Assembly: GCA_022562895.1 (NCBI GenBank)
Contig: JADFOK010000007.1
Location: 30,596 to 94,595, forward strand
Direction of reading: 5' to 3'
DNA: 64,000 bases
Source: Bacteroidota bacterium
Lineage (GTDB): Bacteria; Bacteroidota; Bacteroidia; Flavobacteriales; Flavobacteriaceae
Part shown: piece by piece, positions 1 to 10,700 of the stretch
Position numbering within the stretch: the first letter of the stretch is position 1
How the letters are laid out: each line of letters opens with the position of its first letter
Translations under genes and position numbers: made by a program
Notes under the pieces: generated by a model
Seen by the model: only the letters and a program-made list of their open reading frames with translations
Database searches by the model: none
Told to the model about the DNA's origin: nothing

Positions 1-2
1 AA

Positions 3-398
3 GATATCGACGGAAATATTACGGAAATCCTCTGTACTTATGATCCAGACAGTAAAAGCGGTAGTGGCACCGAAGAATCTATGCGCAAGGTAAAAGGAAC
101 ATTACATTGGGTTTCAATCGAACAAGCAGTGCCTGTAGAGGTGCGATTGTACGACCGACTATTCACCGAACCATCACCAGACTCATACAAAGAAAAAGAT
201 TTCATGGATTTTATTAATCAAAATTCATTAAAGACCATTACCGGATATGCCGAGCCAAGTCTGAAAGAAGCCAAGATAGGAGATAAGTTTCAGTTTCAAC
301 GCCTGGGATATTTTGTTGTGGACACCGACAGTACAGCAAACACGATTATTTTTAATAGAACGGTTCCACTACGAGATTCCTGGGGTAATATCTCTTGA
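3..398 (+). CDS. glnS: Glutamine--tRNA ligase, C-terminal fragment
   Basis: This is the last 131 codons of a glutaminyl-tRNA synthetase whose 5' part lies outside the window. The frame is open from base 3. The text has the C-terminal anticodon-binding beta-barrel signature of class Ic enzymes: KGTLHWVS near residue 30, then VEVRLYDRLFT, and a GYFVVD strand before the end. In the family this domain reads the glutamine anticodon; the catalytic HIGH and KMSKS motifs would be upstream and cannot be seen. The next gene starts one base after the stop codon, so the two may be co-transcribed. The truncation is only the window edge. Confidence 0.88.
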   Translation, partial: DIDGNITEILCTYDPDSKSGSGTEESMRKVKGTLHWVSIEQAVPVEVRLYDRLFTEPSPDSYKEKDFMDFINQNSLKTITGYAEPSLKEAKIGDKFQFQRLGYFVVDTDSTANTIIFNRTVPLRDSWGNIS

Positions 399-399
399 T

Positions 400-1392
400 A
401 TGGAAAAAAGACTAGATTGGGTAGATCAAGCCAAAGGATTATCGATCTTTTTAGTTGTGTATGGACATAATTTTCCACATTTTGAGCCCTATATCTACAG
501 TTTTCACATAGCTCTTTTCTTTTTTATTTCAGGGGTGTTTCATCCTGTAAAAGTCAATATTTCCGTAATAAAGAGACGTGCAAAAATGATAATTGTACCT
601 TATTTCATTTGGGCGTTTATTTTGTACTTTTTTTGGTTATTTATAGGCAGAAATTATGGAAAAAGCAGCCTGTTAGATTTATCTCCATCAGATAATTTCT
701 TAGGTGTTTTTTATGCTCAAGGGGGTCAGTCCTACATGGACTGGGGGATACCAATGTGGTTTTTGCCGTGTATTTTTTTGGTCTTCCTGTTTTTTTCAGC
801 AATAAAAAAAATTCAAAATAAAAATATTTCAAACATGGTATTAACCGTATGTGTTATCGGAGGATTTATTTGGCCAAGAACAACAGGAATACATTTACCC
901 TGGAGTATTGATGTAGCATTAGTAGCATTAGGGTTCTATGCATTTGGGCACACTATAAAAAATTGGCTTGTAAATCTTTCAAAAAAAACAACAATTTTAT
1001 GGGGGGTATTTTTTTTGATAGTACATCTTGCTACATTTTATTACAATCCGCTAAAAATAGATATGTACCGTTCTATATATGGAAACGAATTACTTTTTTT
1101 TATCAGTGGTTTGACAGGGTCAATAACATATCTATTTTTATTTAAACTTATACCTGTTTTCAAATTTTTCTCTTATATTGGAAAACACACTATAGTTATA
1201 TTAGCCACACATATTCGCGCACTTACTCTCATAAAATTGGCACTGCTTATTACTGCCGGAATTGCAGTGTATGAGTTTAATGAAACAGAAAAATTATTAT
1301 TGACTATACTTCAGATACTAATGGTAATTCCCGTTATTTGGCTGGTTAATAAATACACCCCCCTATTAGATGGAAAAGTTAAGAAGCCTTAA
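400..1392 (+). CDS. Membrane acyltransferase (acyltransferase-3 / fucose 4-O-acetylase type)
   Basis: A polytopic membrane protein of 330 residues with about ten hydrophobic segments. The N-terminus MEKRLDWVDQAKGLSIFLVV followed by GHN matches the acyltransferase-3 opening, in which a histidine after the first helix is thought to be catalytic. The frame is open further upstream, but ATG 400 gives the standard family N-terminus and sits just after the glnS stop. Family members O-acetylate cell-surface sugars; the substrate here is unknown. It overlaps the next gene by 23 bases, a phosphoethanolamine-transferase-like enzyme, so both may modify the same envelope glycolipid. Confidence 0.82.
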   Translation: MEKRLDWVDQAKGLSIFLVVYGHNFPHFEPYIYSFHIALFFFISGVFHPVKVNISVIKRRAKMIIVPYFIWAFILYFFWLFIGRNYGKSSLLDLSPSDNFLGVFYAQGGQSYMDWGIPMWFLPCIFLVFLFFSAIKKIQNKNISNMVLTVCVIGGFIWPRTTGIHLPWSIDVALVALGFYAFGHTIKNWLVNLSKKTTILWGVFFLIVHLATFYYNPLKIDMYRSIYGNELLFFISGLTGSITYLFLFKLIPVFKFFSYIGKHTIVILATHIRALTLIKLALLITAGIAVYEFNETEKLLLTILQILMVIPVIWLVNKYTPLLDGKVKKP

Positions 1393-2851
1393 GCCGGTTA
1401 TTGTATTTCATTTATTATTGAATATAATTGTAGTAATTTTTATTACAGGCGCATCGTATTATCACATTCCTTTAGAAGGACTTAAAGACACAAGTATTTA
1501 TCTTTTACATCTCTTTGTTTTGCAATTAACAGTTGGTGGAATACTTTATTTTTTAAGCCTGAATAAATGGCTGTTCCGTATTTTATTTTCGATATTATTT
1601 CTTTTGTATTGTGGCTTTTCGTTTTGGGCCTATTCTCAAGATCTTTCAGTTACTATGCCCCTAATTCAATCAGTATTGGAAACGAAAGCCGATATTGCAA
1701 TCGATGTTATAACATTACCCTATATTTTATTTCTTGCCGCAGCAATTCTGGCTTTATCTTTTTTATTAAAGAGACATCAAAAACTTCAATCTTCCAAAGG
1801 GTTTAAAATACTAGTGATTCCAGCATTATTATGTGTTTCATTGTTTTTTGTATTAGAACAAAAACGCCCAGGAAGCCTTAAAAACAGATTGCCATATAAT
1901 TTGGCAAATGGATTCATCGAATATTTTGAAAAACCGAATTTAAAATTAAAGACAACGATTCCCGAACTTGAGTTTTCAGAAGATCCATTAAAGATGATTT
2001 TTGTTTTAGGAGAAACTGTTCGGGCTGATCACATAGGATTAAATGGATATGAAAGAAATACAACTCCACTTTTAACATCCGAAAACAACATTATTAGTTT
2101 TAATAAATTGTATACAGATAACACTTATACGGGAGCTAGCGTTCCACAAATATTGACCGATCAGTCATTAGAATCGGAAGAAGGAACTTACACTTCTATT
2201 TATTCAGTAGCCATTAAAGCAAAATTTAAAACAACCTGGATAGGAAATCAAACCTTAGAAAAATCTTTTTATCCCATTGTAAAAACCAACAACAATATAA
2301 TATTGATTGATAAATACAAGTCTGAATTTAGTTTCGATAAGGAGCTGGACGAAGCAATGTTTTTACCTCTTGATTCTATACTACCCCTAAATAAACGCCA
2401 ACTTATTACACTACATATGATAGGAAGTCACTGGTGGTATGAAAACCGCTACACAAAAGAACATCGAAAATATACACCAGTCATAGACAGTAAATACATA
2501 CCATCTCTCACTAAAGAGCAAATTGTAAATTCTTACGACAATACCATTTTATACCTTGATTATTTTTTATTTACCCTTATTGAAAAACTAAAAAAAGAAA
2601 AAGATCCTACTGTTTTAATATATGTTTCAGATCACGGAGAACATTTAGGTGAAAATGGCAAATGGCTACATGCACAAAGCGGCAAAGCAGCAATAAACCC
2701 CGCATATTTTATATGGTTTTCTAAAAAATATCAAGAAAAATACCCGAACAAAATGGCTCAATTAAAAGCGATAAAAAATCAGGAGATGACCACCGATTCT
2801 ATTTATTACACCCTATTAGATCTTTTAGGAATCTCTTTCCTTAATAACTAA
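1370..2851 (+). CDS. EptA-like phosphoethanolamine transferase (sulfatase fold)
   Basis: A 493-residue inner-membrane enzyme with about five transmembrane helices (residues 1-160) and a periplasmic alkaline-phosphatase-fold domain. Visible catalytic elements fit the EptA/OpgE family: Glu215 in LGETVRADH, Thr254 in NTYTGASVP as the likely nucleophile (the E-to-T spacing of 39 is close to that of EptA), His354 in HMIGSHWWYENRY, and Asp421-His422 in VSDHGEHLGE. Such enzymes move phosphoethanolamine from phosphatidylethanolamine to lipid A or glycans. The gene overlaps the preceding acyltransferase. The acceptor is not determinable; a lipid A target, which would affect polymyxin susceptibility, is an inference. 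Confidence 0.85.
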   Translation: MEKLRSLKPVIVFHLLLNIIVVIFITGASYYHIPLEGLKDTSIYLLHLFVLQLTVGGILYFLSLNKWLFRILFSILFLLYCGFSFWAYSQDLSVTMPLIQSVLETKADIAIDVITLPYILFLAAAILALSFLLKRHQKLQSSKGFKILVIPALLCVSLFFVLEQKRPGSLKNRLPYNLANGFIEYFEKPNLKLKTTIPELEFSEDPLKMIFVLGETVRADHIGLNGYERNTTPLLTSENNIISFNKLYTDNTYTGASVPQILTDQSLESEEGTYTSIYSVAIKAKFKTTWIGNQTLEKSFYPIVKTNNNIILIDKYKSEFSFDKELDEAMFLPLDSILPLNKRQLITLHMIGSHWWYENRYTKEHRKYTPVIDSKYIPSLTKEQIVNSYDNTILYLDYFLFTLIEKLKKEKDPTVLIYVSDHGEHLGENGKWLHAQSGKAAINPAYFIWFSKKYQEKYPNKMAQLKAIKNQEMTTDSIYYTLLDLLGISFLNN

Positions 2852-3819
2852 AACTTCACATCGTCACTTGGCGGACGTTTCTTTTTGTTTGTTAGTCCTT
2901 TTGCTTCATTATCCTTTTTCATTTGTTCACCTATTTGGTTACTAGCAACAAACGAAGCAATCATATTATTAAGCATATCACTACCAGCCTGAGGAGCATT
3001 TGGCAATAAAATTAAATTTGAATTAGTCTTTTCCCCAAGAGACTGTAAGGTATCATAATGTTGAGTTACAACAATAAGCGCAGAAGCTTCTTGTGAGTTA
3101 ATACCAACATTATTTAATACATCCACACTTTCTTCCAGTCCCCTGGCAATCTCACGTCTTTGATCTGCTATTCCCTGACCCTGAAGACGCTTACTTTCCG
3201 CTTCCGCACGAGCTTTGGCAACAATTTTAATTCTTTCTGCCTCCGCTTCATATCCTGCCGCTACTTTTTCACGTTCAGCGGCATTAATACGGTTCATAGC
3301 CTCTTTTACCTGAATATCAGGATCAATATCGGTTACTAATGTTTTTATAATATCATAACCATAATTGATCATAGCCTCGTTAAGTTCTCCTTTTACGGCA
3401 ATTGCAATATTATCTTTACGAATAAAAACCTCATCCAGCTTCATTTTAGGAACTTCGGCACGAACTACATCAAACACGTAAGAAGTAATTTGATCGTGTG
3501 GGTTTTGAAGCTTGTATAAGGCATCTGATACTTTGTCTTTTCTTACCTGAAACTGTACAGAAATCTTAAGTTTTACAAATACATCGTCTTTCGTTTTTGT
3601 TTCTACCAGAACATCTAATTGCTGAATTTTTAAATTCATTCTAGCTACGATTCTTTGAACTAAAGGAATTTTAAGGTGAAGTCCTGCATTTCGAATACTG
3701 GAAAACTTACCAAAAGTCTCTATAATTGCAGCAGTTTGCTGTTTTACAATAAAAAAAGTCGAAAATAAAAGAATAATTCCGAAAATAAAACCCGGTATTA
3801 AAAAAATAAACCATCCCAT
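2848..3819 (-). CDS. SPFH/Band 7 (stomatin-like) membrane protein
   Basis: A 323-residue protein with one N-terminal membrane helix (residues 4-26) and an SPFH/Band 7 domain (about 28-200) beginning VKQQTAAIIETFGKF. An alanine/glutamate-rich, probably coiled-coil stretch follows (EAEAERIKIVAKARAEAE, about 190-215), then a polar tail. Stomatin and prohibitin homologues form large ring oligomers that organise membrane microdomains. No NfeD partner is adjacent. It converges on the EptA-like gene with a 4-base overlap. A promoter-like CAAAnnTA (TAnnTTTG on its strand) lies about 45 bases before the start. Confidence 0.88.
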   Translation of the reverse strand: MGWFIFLIPGFIFGIILLFSTFFIVKQQTAAIIETFGKFSSIRNAGLHLKIPLVQRIVARMNLKIQQLDVLVETKTKDDVFVKLKISVQFQVRKDKVSDALYKLQNPHDQITSYVFDVVRAEVPKMKLDEVFIRKDNIAIAVKGELNEAMINYGYDIIKTLVTDIDPDIQVKEAMNRINAAEREKVAAGYEAEAERIKIVAKARAEAESKRLQGQGIADQRREIARGLEESVDVLNNVGINSQEASALIVVTQHYDTLQSLGEKTNSNLILLPNAPQAGSDMLNNMIASFVASNQIGEQMKKDNEAKGLTNKKKRPPSDDVKF

Positions 3820-3861
3820 ACTTATATAATTTTTAATTAATTGTTACGTTTTTGAAGTTAC

Positions 3862-3869
3862 CAAAATTA
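3862..3869 (-). promoter_or_regulatory. Candidate Bacteroidota -7 element for the SPFH gene
   Basis: On the minus strand this reads TAATTTTG, matching the -7 consensus TAnnTTTG. It lies 43 bases upstream of the SPFH start codon. No clear -33 TTTG is seen at the usual distance, so support is moderate. Confidence 0.35.
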
Positions 3870-3904
3870 AATTACATTAGCCCAATTAAAGATCAACCTA
3901 ACCT

Positions 3905-4567
3905 ATGAGTCTCAAGATCCTTTTATTTGTTACTTTTTCATTATTTCTTTTTCAACATTCCGCAGCGCAACGTAATTATCAATACTATAATCGTCTTGGC
4001 TTTCAGGGCGGATTCACATTATTTGATATTTCCACTTCAGATTTAAACACAAAGCAAGGCACAGGATTCATATTTGGGTTTACAACTCGAGGTTCTTTTT
4101 ACAATAAATTTGATTTAATTTATGGAATAAATTTTCTTAACAACAAAATTGAAATTTTATGGAGAAACCCGGAAAATTCTTCAGAAACACAGGATATTGA
4201 TTATACAATTCAGGGAGCACAAGTTACTTTTATAGGAAGCTATAATATAGTTAGACATCATTTAAGCATAGAGGCAGGGCCAATTTTAAACATTAACGGA
4301 AAAATGAAATTAGATTCAAATAAATTTGAAGAGTATATTCTAGATGGTTATAATGAGTTAAAAGCAGAAGAGATTCAAGATATATCAAAAATAAATTTTC
4401 ACCTAGCGGGTGGGATCACCGCAGGCCTAGAAAATTTCAGAATTAGCGCACAATACCAATATGGTGTTACTAATATGCTTAACAAACTGAATGATAAAAA
4501 TCTAGAAAACTCTAATTTTAAGGGAAACAGCACAACAATTGTATTGTTAGCGGTTATGTATTTTTAA
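3905..4567 (+). CDS. Predicted outer-membrane beta-barrel protein
   Basis: A 220-residue exported protein with a signal peptide (about 1-22, ending HSAAQ). The rest has alternating polar and hydrophobic strands with glycine/aromatic turns, such as GFQGGFTLFD, GFTTRGSFYNKFDLIYGINF and AGGITAGLENFRISAQYQYG. It ends in a strand with terminal phenylalanine (VLLAVMYF), as expected for a Bam-inserted barrel. It resembles the PorT/OmpW-like small barrels annotated in Bacteroidota, but I cannot assign a specific family. The next exported gene starts 11 bases later, so they are probably one unit. Confidence 0.6.
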   Translation: MSLKILLFVTFSLFLFQHSAAQRNYQYYNRLGFQGGFTLFDISTSDLNTKQGTGFIFGFTTRGSFYNKFDLIYGINFLNNKIEILWRNPENSSETQDIDYTIQGAQVTFIGSYNIVRHHLSIEAGPILNINGKMKLDSNKFEEYILDGYNELKAEEIQDISKINFHLAGGITAGLENFRISAQYQYGVTNMLNKLNDKNLENSNFKGNSTTIVLLAVMYF

Positions 4568-4578
4568 AATCATTAATT

Positions 4579-6063
4579 ATGAAACACTTAATATTAACAC
4601 TCATTTGCATTCCAATTTTAGCCATTTCACAAAAAGAGATTATTGATTTGGGTATTAATGGAAAAGACTTAACAACCATAGGGTGGTTAAATAGTTCTTT
4701 AACTTTAAAAGTTAGCAGCGGAGTAAGTGCTTATAAACCAAGAGGAAAAGACGTAGTTATAAAAACAATTGACTTAGTTAATGGAACGTTTTTGAATACT
4801 TATAAATCAGAAAAAGGGATTGACGTAAATAAATATAATCAATATGGTAATTATATAGTGTCAGGTTCTCTAGGAGCTGTTTCAACAATATTCGACGGTT
4901 TAAAAGACGGAAGGGTTATTGGCATGGGCGGAGAAGTTTTAGGGGAAATAGATAAATTAGGAAGTAAAGAAATACATTGGGATAATGGAACTATAGGCTC
5001 TTTTTTAACGAAAGATTATTTAATAGAGATTGGACCGAAAGAAAAGGGTTATAAAAACACTAAAAAATTAGATAAAAAAAATCCGATAGAATGGCTTTTG
5101 TATAAGTTTGATTTAAAAACATTAGAAGAAAAATTAATACCAATAAATTTAAATGGTCTTTCCGGAAAAGAATATGCAATAGGATACACTTTTTTGGCTT
5201 ATTCAGATGATAATATTTATCTTTTATCTAAAGAGTTTTCAAACACTAATGAGGGAAAATATCCTGATAATCAATCTTTAATAATTACAATCTTAGATCT
5301 TGATGGGAATATTTTAGAAAATAAAAAATTAGACATAAGCATTGATAATAGCAAATATCATTTTGCATATGCAGCTCTTAAAGGAGGGCAAGCCACTAAA
5401 ATTGTAAATTCTGCAGCAACTTCAAACAATATTTCTGTTAGGGTTCCTAGATCTCAAGCAACAGGAACAATATATATAGATAATAAAAATAAGTTTTATT
5501 ATGTTATTTCAATTTTATCTGGGAATAAAGGTAATAATGGAGCATGGGTGCTAACTGCGAAATTTAATTTTTCTGGAGATAAACTATGGGAAAACATCCA
5601 TAAATTCATGGATAAAACACCTAGCAATAAAAATATGAAGTATATTTCATGTGACCCAAGAATAACAGATAACTTCCTATATTTTATAGAAGTCAATCAA
5701 GCTTCAAATAAATCGTTTAAAGAAATATCGAGCTTTTCAATGGTCACAAATTCAGGCGTGATTGTGAACGAACGGGAGTTTGAAAAAATAGACGGTATCT
5801 TCAAAAGAGGCGAAACCTGGCACAATTTAGTAACAGGTAAATATTTAAAAAACGAACTTTCCAAAAAAATAGTTTTATCAGACAATACATTAATGGCGTA
5901 CTCATTAAATGATAAATTAAAAGACTATCTAACTAATTTGAACATTGATAGAGAAACATTTTTCTATTCACATTATACAATGAATGGAGATTTATACTTA
6001 CTTCAAGCAAATTATAAAGACCAAGTCTATAAACTTCTAAAATTTAATCATAATAGCAAGTAG
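4579..6063 (+). CDS. Exported protein of unknown function
   Basis: A 494-residue protein with a signal peptide (MKHLILTLICIPILAISQ). I do not recognise the family. Several segments look like beta-propeller blades: repeated strands such as WLLYKFDLKTLEE, LIITILDLDGNIL, WVLTAKFNFSGDKLWENIHKF and DLYLLQANYKDQVYKLLKF alternate with turns. This recalls secreted proteins that track variables as strings of reporter-like strands, but that is only a structural impression. No sorting domain is visible at the C-terminus. It follows the small barrel gene by 11 bases, so a shared envelope role is plausible. Confidence 0.5.
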   Translation: MKHLILTLICIPILAISQKEIIDLGINGKDLTTIGWLNSSLTLKVSSGVSAYKPRGKDVVIKTIDLVNGTFLNTYKSEKGIDVNKYNQYGNYIVSGSLGAVSTIFDGLKDGRVIGMGGEVLGEIDKLGSKEIHWDNGTIGSFLTKDYLIEIGPKEKGYKNTKKLDKKNPIEWLLYKFDLKTLEEKLIPINLNGLSGKEYAIGYTFLAYSDDNIYLLSKEFSNTNEGKYPDNQSLIITILDLDGNILENKKLDISIDNSKYHFAYAALKGGQATKIVNSAATSNNISVRVPRSQATGTIYIDNKNKFYYVISILSGNKGNNGAWVLTAKFNFSGDKLWENIHKFMDKTPSNKNMKYISCDPRITDNFLYFIEVNQASNKSFKEISSFSMVTNSGVIVNEREFEKIDGIFKRGETWHNLVTGKYLKNELSKKIVLSDNTLMAYSLNDKLKDYLTNLNIDRETFFYSHYTMNGDLYLLQANYKDQVYKLLKFNHNSK

Positions 6064-6070
6064 TATCTAA

Positions 6071-7582
6071 TTAAGCTAAAAACTCAATTGCAGTTTCTAT
6101 TCTCGAAATAGCTTCTGTTTTTCCTAAAACTGAGACGATCTCAAATAATTCGGGACCTTTCATTTCCCCCACCAATGCTAAACGTAAAGGCATCATTACT
6201 TTTCCAAAACCAATTTCCTGAGACGCGATCCATCCCTTTATTATTGTATCTAGGCTCTTTGATGAAAAGTCATCTGTTTCTTTTAATAATTTAACAATGT
6301 TTTTTAATATTTCAGGGGTTTCGGTTTTAAATGCTTTTTTTGAAGCTTTTTCATCATAACTTTCTGGGGCTACAAAAAAGTATTCCCCCTGTTCCCATAA
6401 ATCAGTAACAAAAACAATTCGTTCTTTAAGCAAAGAAACTACTGTTGTGATGTCAAGAGTTGTGTTTACACCTTTTTTATTGAGTATTTTAGAAAATTGT
6501 TCAGCTAAAACAGAATCATTTAACTTCTGTAAATAGTGATGTTGAAACCATTTAGTCTTTTCGGGATCGAACTTAGCACCTGCTTTATGAACACGTTCTA
6601 AGTCGAAATCCTCTACCAGATCCTTTAAATTAAATATTTCTTGATTCGTTCCTAAGTTCCACCCCAAGAGCGCCAACATGTTTACTACAGCTTCAGGCAA
6701 ATAGCCATCCTCACGATAACCTGATAAAACAGTTCCATTTTCGGTTTTCCATTCTAAGGGGAATATCGGGAAATGGCCATCTTCCCCATCACGCTTACTT
6801 AGTTTTCCTTTACCCACAGGTTTCATAATCAGCGGTAAATGTGCAAATTGAGGAACCTCCCAATTAAAAGCACGATATAATAAAACATGCAAAGCCAAAG
6901 AAGGCAACCATTCCTCTCCACGAATAACGTGAGTAATTTCCATAAGGTGATCGTCTACAATATTTGCAAGATGGTAGGTTGGCATGCCATCGCTTTTAAA
7001 TAGAACTTTATCGTCAAGAGTGTTCGAATCTATTTCAATATCGCCCCGAATGATATCTTTTAAATGCAACGTTTCGTCCTGCGGAGATTTAAATCGGATC
7101 ACAAAATTTTCACTACGATCGAATTTAGCCTGTGTCTCTTCTGAAGTAAGAGACAGCGAGTTGATAAGTTTTAATCTATTATGCCAATTATAAATAAAGG
7201 TTTTCCCCTTAGATTCGTGATATTTTCGATGTTCATTTAACTCCTCTGTTGTATCAAAGGCATAATAGGCATTCCCAGAAGCGATAAGCTCCTCAGCATA
7301 TTCTTTATATAAATGTTTTCGTTCACTTTGACGATAAGGACCAAATCCACCGTCTTTTCCGGGCCCTTCATCAAAGGGAATACTAAGCCAGTTTAAGGAA
7401 TCAATAATATACTTTTCTGCACCTTCAACGTAACGTGATTGGTCGGTATCTTCAATACGCAACACAAAATCACCAGCGTGCTTCTTAGCAAACAAATAAT
7501 TATACAATGCGGTTCTTACACCCCCTATATGTAAAGGTCCCGTAGGACTAGGCGCAAAACGAACACGCACTTTTTTAGACAT
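6071..7582 (-). CDS. gltX: Glutamate--tRNA ligase
   Basis: A full-length, 503-residue class Ic synthetase that charges tRNA(Glu). The HIGH-type signature is PSPTGPLHIGG (residues 11-21) and the KMSKS-type loop is KLSKR (260-264). The RIEDTD motif (42-47) belongs to the Rossmann catalytic core. The C-terminal helical anticodon-binding part (about 330-503) is present. It converges on the exported-protein gene with a 7-base gap. It and glnS are both in this window, each in its own unit, so the organism aminoacylates glutamine directly. Confidence 0.96.
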   Translation of the reverse strand: MSKKVRVRFAPSPTGPLHIGGVRTALYNYLFAKKHAGDFVLRIEDTDQSRYVEGAEKYIIDSLNWLSIPFDEGPGKDGGFGPYRQSERKHLYKEYAEELIASGNAYYAFDTTEELNEHRKYHESKGKTFIYNWHNRLKLINSLSLTSEETQAKFDRSENFVIRFKSPQDETLHLKDIIRGDIEIDSNTLDDKVLFKSDGMPTYHLANIVDDHLMEITHVIRGEEWLPSLALHVLLYRAFNWEVPQFAHLPLIMKPVGKGKLSKRDGEDGHFPIFPLEWKTENGTVLSGYREDGYLPEAVVNMLALLGWNLGTNQEIFNLKDLVEDFDLERVHKAGAKFDPEKTKWFQHHYLQKLNDSVLAEQFSKILNKKGVNTTLDITTVVSLLKERIVFVTDLWEQGEYFFVAPESYDEKASKKAFKTETPEILKNIVKLLKETDDFSSKSLDTIIKGWIASQEIGFGKVMMPLRLALVGEMKGPELFEIVSVLGKTEAISRIETAIEFLA

Positions 7583-7746
7583 TATTTTTTATATTACACT
7601 TAAGAATGTAAAGATACTATATCAATTATGAATTCAGAATCATGAAATTAATAAAACTTGGAGCAATTTTTGTTATTAAAAGATTAACATGATATTTTGA
7701 AATATTATAGTATTTTAGATGTTCTGAATGTTGTATATAACCCATA

Positions 7747-10700
7747 ATGAGTAGTTTTAGTGTCATCCAGCAAAAGCTGGAACAATTTATTAAAAAATAT
7801 TATACCAATGAGTTAATTAAGGGAGCCATTCTTTTTTTTGCTACCGGATTATTGTATTTCCTAATTACACTTTTGGTGGAAAATTTTTTGTGGCTTAATA
7901 TACTGGGACGCACTATATTGTTTTGGCTATTTGTAATAGTAGAGACCATTCTTTTTCTTAGGCTTATCGCCCACCCCCTATCAAAACTTTTTAATTTACA
8001 AAAAGGAATAGGCCATGAAGAGGCCTCAAAACTCATTGGGAATCACTTTCCGCAAGTGAGTGATAAATTATTGAATGTTATTCAGTTAAATCAAAATCAA
8101 CGGGAATCGGAATTATTAATAGCTAGTATTGATCAAAAATCTTCAGAATTGCAGCCTATTCCATTTAAAGGAGCGGTGAACTTTAGTAAAAACGTTAAAT
8201 ATTTAAAATATGCGGCTATTCCAATTATTGTTTATTTACTTTTTAGTGTTTTAGGCGATAAGGATATTTTTTCCAATAGTTATAAACGAGTAGTAAATTA
8301 CGATACTGCTTATGAAGCTCCAGCACCCTTTTCTTTTCAGGTTCTGAACAATTCACTAAAAGCAATCGAAAATAAAAGTTACACCTTGCAAATTCGTACT
8401 GAAGGAGTGGTAATACCCGAAAATGCTAATATTACATACAACAACGAAACCTATTATTTACAGCAAATAGCCCCCGGCCTATTTAAATACATCTTTTTAC
8501 AACCCCAAGAGACTATAAATTTTAAATTGAACGCAAATAATGTGACTTCGAGAGAATATTCTCTTGATGTAATTAAAACCCCTTCTTTATTGGCTTTTGA
8601 AATGATACTTGATTATCCTTCCTATACAGGGAAAAAAGATGAAATTTTAAAAAGCACAGGAAATGCTACAATTCCTGAAGGTACACGTGTAACCTGGGAC
8701 ATTAGAACAAAAAACACCAATATTGTTACCCTTAAAACAAAGGACACTTCCTATATTTTTATTCGAGATAGAAATGAGTTTTTATTAAAAAAAAGAATTT
8801 ACAGAAAGTTGGATTATGCAATTACCACATCAAATGAGAATTTAAAGGATTACGAAAACATATCGTTTACTCTAAGTGTAATAAAAGATGAATATCCCGA
8901 AATTAATATTCAGTCAAAACAAGATAGCACCGACAGCCAATTAATATATTTTCTAGGCAGAGTAACCGACGACTATGGTTTAACCAAACTTCAATTAGTA
9001 TATTTTCCCTTTAGCGAAGAACAAAAAAAACAAATCGAAGAATTGCCTCTTAATAAATCAAATTTCGATCAATTTGTTTACACATTTCCTGGAGGGATTC
9101 CTTTGTCAGAAGGAACTACCTACGAATACTATTTTGAAATATTTGATAATGATGCCATTCATAATTTTAAATCCAGTAAATCGGCGATCTATTCTTATAG
9201 AAAATTCACTAAAGATGAAAAAGAAAATGAACAGTTGAAAAATCAGGAGAACACCATCAAAGGATTGGATAAATCATTAAAAAATCTCAAGAAACAAGAA
9301 CTGACTTTAAAGGAGATTTCAAAATTACAGAAGGAGAAAAAGGAACTAAATTGGAACGATAAAAAGAAACTGGAGAATTTTATAAAAAGACAACAACAAC
9401 AGGAAGAGATGATGAAGAAATTTTCAAAGGAGCTAAAAGAAAACCTTGAAAATTTTCAACCAAAGAACAATGAAAATGATCCATTCAAGGAACAACTTAA
9501 AAAACGCTTTGAGGAGCATGAAGAAAAATTAAAAGAAAATGAAAAACTTCTAGAAGAGTTAGAAAGACTTTTAGATAAAATTCAGAAAGAAGAGCTTACC
9601 GATAAACTTGAAAAGTTAGCAAAGCAAAATAAAAATCAAAAGAAAAATCTGGAACAACTTTTAGAGTTAACTAAGCGATATTATGTAACTAAAAAAGCCG
9701 AAAAACTTTCGGAGGAGCTTTATAAACTTTCAGAAGAACAAGAAAAACTTGCCAATGCTCCCGATGAGGAAAACACCCAAGAAGAACAGGAAAAACTTAA
9801 TGAAAAGTTTGAGGAGTATTTAAAGCAAATGAAAGAATTGCAAGAAGAAAACAAAGACTTAAAAGAACCGATGGACCTACCTCAAGATAAAAAAGGAGAG
9901 AAAGAAGTTCAGGAAGAGCAAAAAAAGGCAACCGAAAAGCTTGAACAACAAAACAAAATTGGCGCCTCACAGAACCAAAAAAAGGCAGCCAAAAAAATGA
10001 AGCAAATGAGCCAGCAAATGCAGGCACAAATGATGGCAGGTATGATGGAGACCATTGAAGAGGACATAGATATGCTTAGACAAATACTAGATAATTTGGT
10101 AATATTCTCGTTTGAACAAGAAGATTTAATGAACGATTTTAAAAGGATTGATTATGGAAATCCTGTTTTTGGTAAAAAATTAAATATTCAAAACGATTTA
10201 AAGAAAAATTTCCAACATATTGACGACAGTCTCTTTGCTCTATCATTACGACAACCTTTAATAAGCGGGAAAATAAATGAATCTCTTACAAACGTAGAAT
10301 ACAACATTAACAAAAGTTTAGAGCGCCTTGCTGAAAACCATTTACCCTATGGAATCTCCAGTCAACAATATACCATCACCGGAGCAAACAATCTAGCCGT
10401 TTTATTAAGCGATTTATTAAATAATATGCAAAGTCAAATGGGGATGGGTGTTGGATTAGGAAAAGGAAAAGGCCAGGGCCAGGGTCAGGGAGAGGGGTTC
10501 CAACTGGGCGACATTATTCAGAAACAGGAAAGCCTAAATGATAAAATGAAAGAGGGCATGAAAAAGGGAAGTCAAAAAGGGAAAGAAGAGGGTGAAGAAG
10601 GAGAAGAAGGAAATGGTAAGGGAGAAGGAGAAGGCAACAATGGAAAAAGCGGAAATCAAAACGGGGATAATGGAAATGGAAATGGAGATAATGAAGACCT

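Noticed and set aside
313..399. Upstream extension of the acyltransferase
   Set aside because: It overlaps the glnS 3' end and gives no family features; ATG 400 is the standard start.
10471..10498. Tandem repeat in DNA within the DUF4175 gene (GGCCAG/GGTCAG units)
   Set aside because: It encodes the Gly-Gln stretch and is too short for a meaningful DNA repeat array.
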